Positions 53,518 to 64,000 of a stretch of 64,000 bases of DNA are shown in pieces; the stretch's first letter is position 1, and the number at the start of each line of letters is the position of its first letter. Position numbers and translations under genes: made by a program. The stretch is from assembly GCA_003184365.1 (NCBI GenBank), contig NKYR01000017.1, forward strand, positions 248,001 to 312,000, given 5' to 3'. Source of the DNA: Evernia prunastri (Eukaryota > Ascomycota > Lecanoromycetes > Lecanorales > Parmeliaceae). The notes beneath the pieces are model-generated. The model searched no databases and was not told where the DNA came from. It saw nothing but the letters and a program-made list of their open reading frames with translations.

Positions 53518-56500
53518 TCAAATGACAAGTGTTCCCATTTCGTTGTTACAGCTCTCGCAATATTGCTGCTGCCAAACGCGGATATCCTCCAGGCGCCAAG
53601 ATTCACCATCCAAAACATGTGCCCCATTGTTGATTTTCCCTGCTGAAAGCTCTGTGGTGTTGTGACTCAGCATGGCTCTCAAATGCTTGCATTTGACACT
53701 TTCTTCTAACAGCCAGTTTTCCCACTCCCCTTGTAGCATCTCACGCTCGATGCTATTGACCACTCGCATCGCCACGAGCAAATCATGTCGTTGGATGCCC
53801 AAGTGTTCTCGGCTCCTCTGTAGACGACGAGCTGCTAGACTTTGCGAAGACCTCATAGAAGAAAACTGTTTTGATTGGTGATGCGTATCTTCACTTCGAA
53901 TATTCATGATACTACTGAAGGTCTCTCGACTACACGGAGACCAGTTAGATCACTGCTGCTGGCATGCGTGGAGGAGGCTTACCACTGATTGCTCGAGTCC
54001 TTTCGAAGGCCAAGATTCAAAGCAGCAGATTGATTATGAAGCTCATGCATATAGATGGCTTTGCTCATTGTGAGATCTGGCCCAACTCCCAACCTAGTCA
54101 TGAATTTGCCAGCTTTCCGTTCACTCCACCACTCGGACGTACCCACTGAAGAGAAGATGACATTAGTAAGAACACTGGCTGCTAGAACGAAGAGTAGAAC
54201 GCTATTTGCGTCAATCGTGTTCCAAGTCCATCGTACAAAGTCAAAGACTATCTGCACTGCCGAGGTAGCAACACTTTCCAAAAGCGATCCAAGGGACTCC
54301 AGAGCGAGCGCTGTCAAGGTTCGGCGTTTCATTTTACGTCGCAACTGCGCTTTCAACGGCGCATCGTTTCCAGAAAACAAAGAACCTTGCGTCTGGTGCC
54401 CAACCAAGCCAAATATCTGTATTGCTTTCTTCGTTCTTCCATGGGCACTTGCGAAATTCCTCACTTGATCCGAGATCACGTCTGCCAGGTCCAAGGCGTC
54501 AAGCTCAAGATCCTTGAGCGCTGCATGGGCAACGATACCTCGTCTTTGTCAGCATCTTCTCGGAACATGTAAGCACAGATGGGCAGCATACCCTTTGTAA
54601 GAGGTGGAGGTCTAGTCCAGTCAACCTTGGTGTAAACGGCCAATTTGCACTTCGACTTGGCCAGATGAGATATAACTACTTTCGTGAGCAGGAGGAAGCT
54701 ATCGCTATGAGGAAGATGCCAGGGGGTTTTCCAGTCCGAGACCAAATACAACAGATGTTCATTCGATATTTCTACCATCTGGTGGTCAAGGCATTGTTGT
54801 ATTTGTACTCGTCCTGCGCGAAGCCCGGTTAGCTAGGGTTGGGAACAGCGCTCGATCGTCGCTTACTCAAAGTGTCCAGATATTCAATCTGATATTGAAA
54901 ATCACGACGCAAATGACCGTGTTCCAGATACTCAGGCTGGAGCCATGGTCCTTGCTTGATGTCTTTGAAGCTGTCAGCGTGGTAGGCGTAGAAATTGAAA
55001 GGCCATAAAATGTGAGAGAACCACTTACGTCTAGCCCGCCGTTCGTGACACAAAATTTGCCAGACCGCGCTTTTGTCTCCGAACATTACATGAAACAGAG
55101 CTTTTGGAGAAATATCAAAGTCTTTCTCTACGACCAATCTGTCCATTCCAGACGGAGCGTATATAATAGGCTGCTTCGGAAGCTTGAAGGTTCTGCCGCT
55201 ATTTCCTGCACTGTCCAGCCGAAGAGCGCTACTCCCGTACAGTCCACGGTCCACTTTCACACTCGCTCTAAGATCTCGTTGATCCCTATGAGATGCATTG
55301 CGCCTGGGGGTTGAATCGCCATCAGTAGGCGTATTGATGGATACGTTTTCCCAGCTGTCAATGCTCGGGCTGGTTTCCGGATCTTCTTGCTCCAATTGAA
55401 TGAGAGCCTTCATGATCTCTTCGATACTACTTCCTTGTGATGTGCGGCTCCGCACCAAGAAGTTAAGTCGCCGTTGAAGCAGACCAAGGTTTTCTATGAA
55501 GGTTTTGATCGTGATGCGGTTGTAACCCGTCGCTTGCCTGTCGTCTTTTTTCAGATGACAGAAGATAAAGTCACATTCTTTTCCCGTCGCCGCTGTGATC
55601 TCTGAGATCGAGTCAAGGCTTATGCTCGTAATCAGAGTCATCCCACAATGATTGCTGTAAAAGTATATCTCGTTGACCGTGACATAGACTCTTCCTGGAA
55701 GTTCGTGTTGCTCGTTCGGACTCCAGGTAGCCTTGAACACTAGTACAAGTCTCTCATCGCGACGCACATTGGGAAACAACAGTCGAAATTGCGCGTCTTG
55801 CGTCTTGAGCTGCAGCGGATAATAGTTGGGATAATCTAGCGGTATATCGTCTTTCTCGTTCCCACCAAGGCTGATGGTTTTACGATGTGAAGGAGACGGT
55901 GCTGATGACACGCCAGTACTCTTGTCCAGTCCAGCAGACCTTGAGGCGGGATCGCTGACTCCTAAAACTGCGTCGCTATGAGGAGGGGATCCACTCGCAG
56001 GAGAGCGATTCGAGGGGCGAGTCATGGGGCTTGGTGGATCTGATAGCTTCATGGACTTTTCTTGCGGCAGTTTAATTTCGCCACGTTCCAGCCTATTAAG
56101 ATGACCCCAATTTGTACTCCCCCAAATATTGCCCATGAGACCGCTAGGCGACCCGCCGGACGCATCTGTGCGACCTACGCCGATACCTTTCTCGCCGCTA
56201 ACGATCACAGCTATTGCACTAAGATTTGTGGGCGCAGGAGGATTAGCCAACGTATTCGGAGCCAACGTGCTTTTGGGGAGGTCTCGCATGCTAGGCATCG
56301 GTGCAGACGACTTCCTCAATGTTGGCGTCTCGGGCGGCGGAGGTGTTGGTAGCGCTCCGGGTCCAACAGGCATGGAGGTGTGACTGGCTGCTATGAGACT
56401 TGCAATACCACCTCCGGAAAGCCCAGGACTAGCAACCGACCCAGCCAATTTGTCACTTCCCAAAGGCTTCCGATGAAGATCTAGCTTCTGTATAATCCTC

Positions 56501-58051
56501 GATGCAGGATCTCGGCCAGCGTCAGCATCTCTCTCAGCGAACGAGCGTCTATGACTGGTAATATCAAAGCTGCTCCTGTTAGCTAAAGGATCTCCTCCAG
56601 GCACAGGTAGGGTTGAGACTCGGTCGACTCCAAAAGAACCGTTGTTGTCGTCAGCATGTTGAGGCATTCCAGAATCAGCAACACTTGCAGCGAATTCTGG
56701 AGCGCTAGGGGGAGAGATCGCAAAGGCAGGGTCTTGGGCCCGGGGACCGAGACCTGGAGAATCCGTGCTGGCTGGGTCTTCAAGAGCTTTCTGTTTGGCA
56801 ATATCAAACGCCGCAAGCCATTCCATAAGCTCCGGCTGAGTTTCAGCCTGGACGACTATAGTGGTGTCTTTAGTCTTCACCTCAAAGACATATCGTCTAT
56901 CATCAACATTCCCTGGCTTCACATTGCAAAGAAGGACCCCAATCCTGTCACTTTCCTCTACTCCGCCAGATCGGGAGCCTTGAACAAGCCAGCCAAAGAT
57001 GCCGTTTTTCACATAAAACCATTTCTTCGACCAGGTAGTCCTTGAGGGCTTCCCCGAGACAGTCCGCAGATTAAGCCAGCCTTGTTTTTCGGAACGGGCA
57101 GGTCGTGCTTGGAGGTTGATGGTAGAAGGGGCCCTTGCCGCGGATGCTGACCCAGCAGCATAATCGTCAAGCTCACGCGAGGGGCGGGCAGCCGCTTCGG
57201 CGCTTTCTTCAATCTGTTTCCTGGCAGTCTGGAGCTCTCGTCGGAAGGCTTTTTCCCCATTCTCCATGTCACGACTCCAACCTAGGACTCTCTCAATGTC
57301 ACTACCCCACTTTCCAATAGAACCGCTTATGTTTTGCCGAGGGTTCTGCATGTCGCGCCATTGATCTGCGAAAACTTTCACAAGCATCTTGTCCAGCGCC
57401 ATTCGTAGCTGTGGCGCTGTAACACTGAAGTCCATCGATGCCTTCAAGTAGGCTTTTCGCGCTTCATGGAGCTGAAAGGCGTCTTCTCGCAAGGATGAAG
57501 CTTCTTTGGATTTGGCTTGACCGGCGTAACGTGATTGCAGGTTGTCATACTCCTTTTTTGCGTCGTGAAGATTTCGCCTGGTCTCCCTGAACGATCGGAG
57601 GTCGTTATGGAGGAAAGACTTTATAGGTTCCACCATGTTAGCTTGAATTTTCTTAAGTCCAAATATGGTTGCCGACCAGAACTCCTTCGCACCTTCGCCA
57701 TATCTTTTCATTGCCAGCAGCGTGTAATCGTGGTCGATGACGGCCTCGGAAAGGTGGTTCGGCGGTGTCGTCTGTGCAAGGAATCCATTGACTAACGACT
57801 CGAAATTCCCGACCTCGGAACATAACTTTGAAGTAGACCTCACATAGCCATCTAGCCATTTTTCGACAAGGTCCAATTGTTCGGAGAAATGAGTGAAGCC
57901 CGATCTAAATGTTGGAGAGTCGAGAGCGGCTTCCTTTAGACCTACAGGACTGAGCACAGATGAGCAGGCGAAATGTAGCGAATAAAGTAGGTTATACGTA
58001 CATGAGAGTGATCGGCCTGCCTACCTGGACGAGGGCAGGGATATCGGCCAT
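53518..58051 (-). CDS. BAR-PH-GRAM-VASt sterol-transfer protein (Lam1/Ysp1-Lam3/Sip3 type)
   Basis: Likely moves sterol at ER-plasma membrane contact sites. Six exons (58051-58002, 57949-55029, 54962-54867, 54813-54592, 54538-53983, 53929-53518) keep frame at every junction, giving 1418 residues. The start reads MADIPALVQVGRPITLIPVG. A BAR-like helical region covers about 20-260, and a PH domain about 320-420 (QGWLNLRTVSGKP, TWSKKWFYVKNG). A Ser/Pro linker follows, then a GRAM domain (ERLVLVFKATWSPNEQHELPG region) and a VASt domain beginning VVEKDFDISPKALFHVMFGD and continuing over exons 3-5 (KVVISHLAKSKCKLAVYTKV, DQVRNFASAHGRTKKAIQIF). One membrane anchor is in SVLLFVLAASVLTNVIFSS, with a conserved post-anchor segment (GKFMTRLGVGPDLTMSKAIY). 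The 66-nt second intron is translatable in frame. Confidence 0.92.
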
Positions 58052-59403
58052 GCTGAGCAGCAAGGCCTAACGGCGAAGCTGGTTATCTGGAAGGCATTGA
58101 TGACGCCATTTGCTCAGCAAGTCTTTCGGACAAACGTGTATGTTCTGTTCATTTATAGTCAATGGCAATGCTATAAATTTAGAAGATCGAAATGCGAACC
58201 CTCATGAAGCCTGAACAAGGGAAGATTGGATCTCTGTTTCGCGTTTTCGTTCTCCCCGTCGAAACTCATTCAACTCCGGGCTTTAACCGGTAAATCTGAG
58301 CCAACGCTAAATGTTAATACGAACATAACCATTAGCTCCCTTTCTTTGATAAAAGTCTCTCTCCACCACTCGGTCTCTTAGAGTAAGTCTACCACGAAGG
58401 GAAACCAACAACAAATCCACCACATTTCTTTAATCATGACACTATTGAATCAAGTAAACGGTTCTTGTTCTTGACATATGTGCATTTCTTAATTTCTAGC
58501 CTGGTTGAATTGTAGACAAAGGATTTCTTCTCCTTTAATCTATGTATTTTTGCTCCTACTACTCGTACCGTATTGTTTCAGGCGCTAAAACTTTGAGGTT
58601 TAGAAGCATCCGCTACTGACAATGACAACCACCAAAATCATGTAAACACTACGTAAACATCAATGTTATGGATTACATCGACCTTCTATCAAAGCCTGGG
58701 GATAGTTTTAAAAGCTAAGGGACTAAACAACCGTAATTATTCTTTTATGTGCAGACCCGGAATTGAATGACTTTTAACGAGGTTCCGAGGTTCGCAACAG
58801 CTGGCTTAGCGCACCAAGGTGAGGATGGCAGGATGGTTCTAGCCCCCGTGGCATTAGTCCCTTTACGTTCTCAACAATTGGTGAATAAATGACCCAATCT
58901 CCTTCGTTTCCAGTTCGTTTGCTCAGTCCCGTTTCACAGTCGCCTCCGCAGCATTGTCTAACAGTTCCCATGCCCCATCCACATCTCATCATCTGCCCTT
59001 TCCCTTGCTTGCTCAAGCTCTATGCTGCTTCCTGTGCATTAACGCGAAGACGCGCTCACGGCGCTCAAAGTATACTCTATACGATTCGCGGTCTCGGATA
59101 CTGAGTCGGCAGCAGCATGATGGTCAAATGGATATCAAACAGTGTTCTTTTTGCTTTATATATCATTTTGTTCTGTATGTAGTGAGTAAATGAGCCCCTT
59201 GCCGGTCCCTGGCATATTACCGACTCCACAGCAGATGGCAAGTGGAACTTTGGCTACTGAGATATTCGGTGTGGAAGGAAATCAAAGATATCCCGACGCA
59301 TTACCGATGTACAATTGGAGAGCTCATGCCATTCTATTCCAGGCATGAACCACAATCAATGCTCGACTCGGTCACTAGTTGGTCCTTTCGAAAGAGAGCT
59401 CTT
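58052..59403. other. Intergenic, 1.35 kb
   Basis: Promoter of the Lam-type gene plus AT-rich DNA (58180-58770). ORFs at 58774-59193 have no recognised features. No gene supported. Confidence 0.45.
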
Positions 59404-60291
59404 TCATCGTGTCGTAGCCTCTGACGTAACATCTTCCTCGAGGGCAAGCGCTTGCTTTCCGCCGAGAGTCAGAGCTGCTTGAACATCTTCCACATGCTTA
59501 CGAGGATGGAATTCCAAAGACAGTTCACCCTCGAGCTCGGCATCGTAAGACCAGCTGGGCCCAAGGTGAGGCTCCAACGCGGCTTTCAGTTCTTTCCTCA
59601 GTGAATTGTAGAGCTCCAAGAGTTCTTCCACTTGGTCTTCATATACGCAGGGAAGCTCCAGGATGACGGTCACCGTTTTGAAGCAAACGAGGGACTGACA
59701 GGCTTGGAAGATCGAGGTATGGTCCTCGTGTAAGCACCAGTTGCAGGGGAAGAAAATTTGGAATGTGTTATGACCGCTCTTGAAATCTTTGAACCAGGTC
59801 TCGCTTGCTACGTCACACAAGCACGTCTGGACCTCGATATTTTGCATGCGATCCAGAAGTTGTTGAGAGGGTATCGGCGTCATGCGGTATAATCGTTCAG
59901 ATAGCTGCCCCACATAAATGCAGAAAAGGCTTTCTTTGTACATGATTTCCATCGCTTCCTGGCTGATGGCTTTTGACGTCAAGAGAAGAGCGATCTCGGC
60001 CCAGAAGAGCCGTTTCTTCCTCATCCAGCCATGTCCACTCCAGAACATCCCCATCCAGTGTACATGGGTGCCTCTGAACCAGAATAGTGGTCTAGGGTAA
60101 TTACACACCGCCCGTCCCCTTTTCCACCTCGCTGACCAGCGGATCAAGTAGTTCTTACATAGAAGTTCGCGGTAGATCATATCGCGTATCTCACGAGGTA
60201 GCGAGAACCAGCGGTTTGATGTCTTGGAATCCTTCAGCGTCTTCCGACTTCCTTTGACATGGCGAGTCAATAAGCCGCTGATGGCCTGCAT
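59404..60291 (-). CDS. Fungal hypothetical protein with F-box-like/2EXR-type N-terminus
   Basis: Single exon, 295 residues, from ATG 60291 (MQAISGLLTRHVKGSRKTL). The N-terminal motif RWFSLPREIRDMIYRELLCK is the short helix-turn segment found at the start of many expanded fungal families (F-box-like or 2EXR). ALLLTSKAISQEAMEIMYKE is the usual second helix of that module. The middle contains several Cys (VQTCLCDVAS, FFPCNWCLHEDHTS), and the C-terminus is acidic and helical (QVEELLELYNSLRKELKAAL). No enzymatic motif is visible. Such proteins are often lineage-specific; a ubiquitin-ligase adaptor role is only a possibility. Confidence 0.72.
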   Translation of the reverse strand: MQAISGLLTRHVKGSRKTLKDSKTSNRWFSLPREIRDMIYRELLCKNYLIRWSARWKRGRAVCNYPRPLFWFRGTHVHWMGMFWSGHGWMRKKRLFWAEIALLLTSKAISQEAMEIMYKESLFCIYVGQLSERLYRMTPIPSQQLLDRMQNIEVQTCLCDVASETWFKDFKSGHNTFQIFFPCNWCLHEDHTSIFQACQSLVCFKTVTVILELPCVYEDQVEELLELYNSLRKELKAALEPHLGPSWSYDAELEGELSLEFHPRKHVEDVQAALTLGGKQALALEEDVTSEATTR

Positions 60292-62821
60292 TTCTGGGCC
60301 AGGGGTTCAACGAGAAAAATGTTAATATAGAATTCGAGAAGGATCAAGAATTGGAAGAGAGTGGTACAGTGAAGACGCAACATGCAAGCTGAGGGGGATG
60401 GCGCTAGACTCAATCGGCCACGCCAAGGCAATACTAGAGCGGGGAACGGTGTAGAGGCTAAGGTGAATGTACTCGTCAAAGCCACCTTAGAGAGGAGGAT
60501 GTGTTAAAGAATAGTGAAATCTGCGGCTCGTCAACCCCGTGGATATTGAGCCGCTATTTGGATTTGAACACCCGCGAAGAATGACTCGAACTCGATAGAT
60601 GGCAGCAAGGAAGACGAACAGGTGAGCTTGGCAGAGAGAGAGGAAGTTCTCGACCTTTACAGATGAATATATACTGCAGTCATACGCTTCCTTGATGGTG
60701 AGAAGCAATGGCAGCCGCGAAGGCGCCTGCGAAGATATTGGGAGAAGAGATGGAAAAGCGAGCATCGGACCTTGTACAGTTGATTAGGTACGTTGAGGTA
60801 TGTATTTACCCGGAGATTTTCCAGTTCTACGCAACTAGAGTACTCTAACACCAAAAGAGACTATCATTTTTTGAGGTAACATTCCCTTAAACCAGATATT
60901 TCTGGCATGATAAAGCTGGAGAAGTGTCAAACCGTCTATATTCTATGGAAAATGGCCGAAGAATCTGGTGGTTGTATGGAATGATGAAGCCTCGCAGCTG
61001 TCAATATTTCCCTGGAGATCTCCGCACAAGCTCGCCATGCTCTGGCACCTGCCTAAGTACTGTACTGTACACTATGCCCTGCATAGAAGGGAATAGAATC
61101 GTGCTTTCTCCGCCATTGGAATCCGCCGTCCAATGGGAATATCAGAGAGCTCTACCCAAGAGTCTATCTGCTCACGCATATTGTTGGGCGCTTGACCTCG
61201 CCACTGTACTGAGTTGGGTATTTGAAGCCGTTCCAATGCACTTGATGATTGGAGGAAATCATCACTTATCAGTGTGAGATTGATTGTCCGTCAATCATTC
61301 AAATCATTCATGATGAATCAGGTAAAAGTAGGTAAGGTGGGTAGGCAGTCGCGAGACGGTGGCTGCTCGTTGATTCAATGTACCCACGTACCTAAGGAAA
61401 AGCGTTTCGACTTTGAAGCCTGCCCTCGTGCTCGTCGGCATCAACCGACTCCCCCTCGTCCGGCCCCTGAAATTGAAAAGTTGAAGATTGGTAGGGATCG
61501 TTCGGGTACTAGCGCTAGTGACCGAGGGGACCTTCTCACTTCTCTCACATTATTGAACGATAAATTTCCGACTTGCTGCATGAATCAATCATGATACATC
61601 ATCACTCACGCAGTCGGCGGGGACATTGATACGGGATACGCTATGCATCAATCTCAATCAATACGAAGGCATCCTACCTCGAGGTAACTGCGGGTTCAAC
61701 TCATGTTACTGTTTGCTCCCTGTTTGCTCCCAAATTTGCTCCATATACATCTACATCCACACCCCTCTCCTCAGTGGACTCTGACTCGCCAAAACTCGAA
61801 CCATTTTATATCTTTTATTATCGACGAGATGGAAGTTCATCGTGGCCCCTCTCATCTGCTTCGCAAATGAACCTTGACTCTCTTGATACGCTAGGGCTGA
61901 AACATGAGCAAACACTTGCGTTATTCGTATTTTAATACTCTTCGTACTCGTACGCTCAAGCGAGACGCAATGCAACGCCTTCAATGCAAGGTCACGCTCT
62001 TCTTGCTCCAAGATAGTAGCCAGGCATCCTGCAGAAGGTGCTGGAGAGAGAGAGAGTCAATCGGCGCCAATGAATCTCTCTTCCTTTCCTTCCATCCTTT
62101 CGCCGCCACATATTGCTGCAATACTCCAGTCCGACGTTTGCCTTGACCAGAGGTAAGACCCTCTAAATTTTAGTCAGACAGTGCTCCTCGTCACTCGACT
62201 TGTTGGGTTTCTAAGTTTGGAAACCCGTAATAGAAAGCACTCATAGCTCACGGATTTCTCTGCGTTGTCATGTAAAAGTCGGCTGGTCTCATCCAAAGCG
62301 AGTGATTGGTTGCCATTCTCAGCTCTTTCCGATGCCAGACGTGGCTTCACAGCACTTTTCGAACAAACAAACTCGTCGATAGCACTCTCTCGTGCTCGTA
62401 TGTCTCATCGCTTATGAATATATATTCCTCTTCGAGAGGCAGAGAATCATGCTTCGACATGCTCTCAAAATCCCCTCAGATGCAAACGGCTGTGTTTCTG
62501 CAGATCATCATAATAATCCAAGAATTCCGTCCATGTCTATCAGCTGTGCCGACTCGGACATGCCCGACATCACTGACAGCGGACTTGACGGGCTTAGCGA
62601 CTACCTCAAATGCGGTAGGTACTGGTGCCTCCTAAGGTCTCATGACGGGTCCGATATTGGGGTGGGGAGAGCACGCATGATGGGGTGCTCATGAGAGCGA
62701 TTCTAGCTCATACATATATACGTTTGACAGCTTGCAACTCAACCAAAGTCTATAAGACCTGCCGAGTTTGACCCTTTTCTGTCTTGGAAATTGCAAGTCA
62801 CTTTTGCAAAAACCACCCAAC
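60292..62821. other. Gene-poor stretch, 2.5 kb
   Basis: No supported gene. The ORF 62449-62694 (MLRHALKIPSDANGCV...) has acidic protein-like composition and reaches a GTAGGT donor at 62617, but no following exon was found, so it is not called. Other ORFs are unremarkable. No transposon features seen. Confidence 0.4.
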
Positions 62822-63469
62822 ATGAATCGTTCACTGCCCCCCGTCACAATCCGCGACTGCAAATATAGGGAGCTTAACCAGGTCATAACTATATACAACC
62901 ACCACGTCGTCCACACTATGACGTCTCTGGACCTGATACCCAAGCGGCTTAGCGAGATGCAAGAAGTCTTCAACGCCGTAACCGACCAGGGTCTCCCCTT
63001 TCTCGTCGCGACGGCGGCGAGTCAACCCCGTAACAGAGAGGAGCTGTTCGGCTATGCCTATGCACACTTCTACCGCTTCCTGCCTGCCTTCAGCGGTACC
63101 GTCGAAGCCCTGATTTACCTTGATCCGAAAGCTATAGATCAAGGTGTCGGGAGATATATGCTGGACGGCCTGATCGAGAGGCTGAAAGCGGTGGCTCCCA
63201 GTCCAGAAAGACCTCACGGCATCCGAGAAGTCCTGGCCATTGTGCCTGTGGAGGAAGGGCAGGATGCCAGCCCGTTCTTTCTGAACGCCGGTTTCGTGGA
63301 CCGCGGCTTGCTGAAAGGTGTTGCCTGGAAGATGGGGCGGTGGGTCGACACGAGAACGTTCCAGCGGTCGCTTGGTGAGGAGTCGACGACTACGGGGACG
63401 TCGAGGCAGAAGAGGGCCTCAGAGCGACACTGGTGGAGCTCCCTCTTTCGTCGCCGCCGGAGAAGATGA
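62822..63469 (+). CDS. GNAT acetyltransferase, phosphinothricin-N-acetyltransferase-like
   Basis: Acetyl-CoA-dependent N-acetyltransferase; the substrate is unknown, probably a small amine or amino-acid analogue. Single exon of 215 residues from ATG 62822 (MNRSLPPVTIRDCKYREL). The PAT/MnaT-like pattern is clear: IRDCKYRELNQVITIYNHHV at the start, LPFLVATAAS, LFGYAYAHFYRF, GTVEALIYLDPKAIDQGVGRYML (motif A, acetyl-CoA pyrophosphate loop QGVGR), REVLAIVPVEEGQDASPFFLNAGF, and GLLKGVAWKMGRWVDTRTFQ. The last about 40 residues are Ser/Arg-rich and end in a run of Arg, unusual for the family. They coincide with the first unit of a 172-bp tandem repeat whose other copies lie outside the gene. Confidence 0.88.
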   Translation: MNRSLPPVTIRDCKYRELNQVITIYNHHVVHTMTSLDLIPKRLSEMQEVFNAVTDQGLPFLVATAASQPRNREELFGYAYAHFYRFLPAFSGTVEALIYLDPKAIDQGVGRYMLDGLIERLKAVAPSPERPHGIREVLAIVPVEEGQDASPFFLNAGFVDRGLLKGVAWKMGRWVDTRTFQRSLGEESTTTGTSRQKRASERHWWSSLFRRRRRR

Positions 63470-63850
63470 CGGCTTGCAAGACCAAATGAATAACATATTG
63501 AAGATGGGGAGGTGGGTCGACACGAGAACGTTCCAGCAGTCGCCTGTTGAGGAGCCAACGACTGCGGGGAAGTCGAAGCAGAGGAACAAGGCCTCAGAAA
63601 AACACTCATGGAGCTCTCTTTCGCCGCCGCTAAAGAAGATGACGGCTTCGGCGCAGAGATATACGAAATATGGAGGATGGAGAGGTGGATTGACGTCAGA
63701 ACAATCTAGCAGTCCCTTGGTGAGGAGCTAAGGACTCTAGAGAAGGCGGTGCAGAAGAAGAGGGTCTCAGAGCAACGCTGCTAGAGCTCTCTGTTTTGGC
63801 CGAAGAAGAAAGAGGCGGCTTCCAAAGCGAATGGTACAGGACATTTTGGA
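63329..63850 (+). repeat. Three tandem copies (about 172 bp) of the GNAT gene 3' end
   Basis: Units start at about 63329, 63501 and 63674 with period 172-173 bp. Copy 1 encodes the GNAT C-terminus (KMGRWVDTRTFQ...). Copy 2 still reads KMGRWVDTRTFQQS in frame but is separated by stops. Copy 3 is more diverged (RWIDVRTI-like, with TAG stops). Part of the gene was duplicated, not the whole. Confidence 0.85.
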
Positions 63851-64000
63851 TTTTAAGGATCAAATCTTGGAGGCATTTGGCGTACAGGGCTAATAGGCCA
63901 GCCTGCATTGCAGTGGGAGGGTACTCGATGTAAATAATCTTGAGTGTAATGTTATTTTATGTATCCTCATGTACAAACTCCCGACCCAAATCTCTTTTGC
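63851..64000. other. Window end, no gene seen
   Basis: 150 bases of AT-rich sequence after the repeat array; nothing supported. Confidence 0.5.

Noticed and set aside
61685..61705. GGGTTCAACTC resembling a tRNA T-loop
   Set aside because: No complementary T-stem or acceptor stem around it; no A-box at the right distance.
62449..62694. Possible small gene (MLRHALKIPSDANGCV, acidic middle, GTAGGT at 62617)
   Set aside because: Composition is protein-like, but no second exon, conserved motif or clear promoter context was found.

Overview
The window is nuclear DNA from a filamentous ascomycete (Pezizomycotina). Short introns (about 45-200 nt) with GT/AG ends and CTRAC-like branch sites interrupt most genes. 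The gene content is typical of the group: ERG24-type sterol C14 reductase, ADP/ATP carrier, KRI1, SCO1, a Zn2Cys6 regulator, a Rua1-domain regulator, a HET-domain remnant and a DUF3074 protein. I cannot fix the class; a leotiomycete- or dothideomycete-like genome would fit. No bacterial features, tRNA, rRNA, CRISPR array or intact transposon was found.

Layout. 1-9.6 kb, all plus strand: the 3' part of a coiled-coil protein, SCO1, a small unknown protein, a membrane-anchored adhesin-like beta-repeat protein and a TPR/J-domain co-chaperone. 10.2-19.3 kb, minus strand: DUF3074 protein with a long charged helix, an unknown protein, a 2.7 kb gene-free stretch, and ERG24. ERG24 shares a 356-bp divergent promoter with a mannose-6-phosphate-receptor-like (MRH) protein. 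21.5-29.6 kb is accessory in character: two tandem paralogues of a small Cys-motif protein (one degraded at its 5' end), a 2.4 kb gap, a polytopic membrane protein, and a frameshifted, truncated HET gene. 29.8-34.2 kb: a (6-4)-photolyase/cryptochrome gene facing a secreted alpha/beta hydrolase. 36.6-37.3 kb: a small gene carrying three 27-residue repeats. 38.1-60.3 kb, all minus strand: Zn2Cys6 regulator, glycosyltransferase-like type II membrane protein, proline-rich protein, ADP/ATP carrier (seven exons including a 7-nt microexon), KRI1, Rua1-domain protein, a BAR-PH-GRAM-VASt sterol-transfer protein of the Lam1/Lam3 type (1418 residues, six exons) and a short unknown protein. 62.8-64 kb: a GNAT acetyltransferase whose 3' end is repeated twice more in tandem downstream.

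Most genes are housekeeping and act separately: mitochondria (SCO1, ADP/ATP carrier), sterol synthesis and transport (ERG24, Lam-type protein), ribosome assembly (KRI1), protein folding and sorting (J-protein, MRH receptor) and DNA repair (photolyase). I see no metabolic cluster and no clearly new multi-gene system. The most unusual observations are local: the microexon, the tandem duplications at 21-23 kb, 37 kb and 63 kb, paired promoter repeats upstream of ERG24, and a PIP-box-like tail on the photolyase. Exon structures were assembled by eye from reading frame, splice-site sequence and remembered family conservation. Junctions that did not resolve are flagged.
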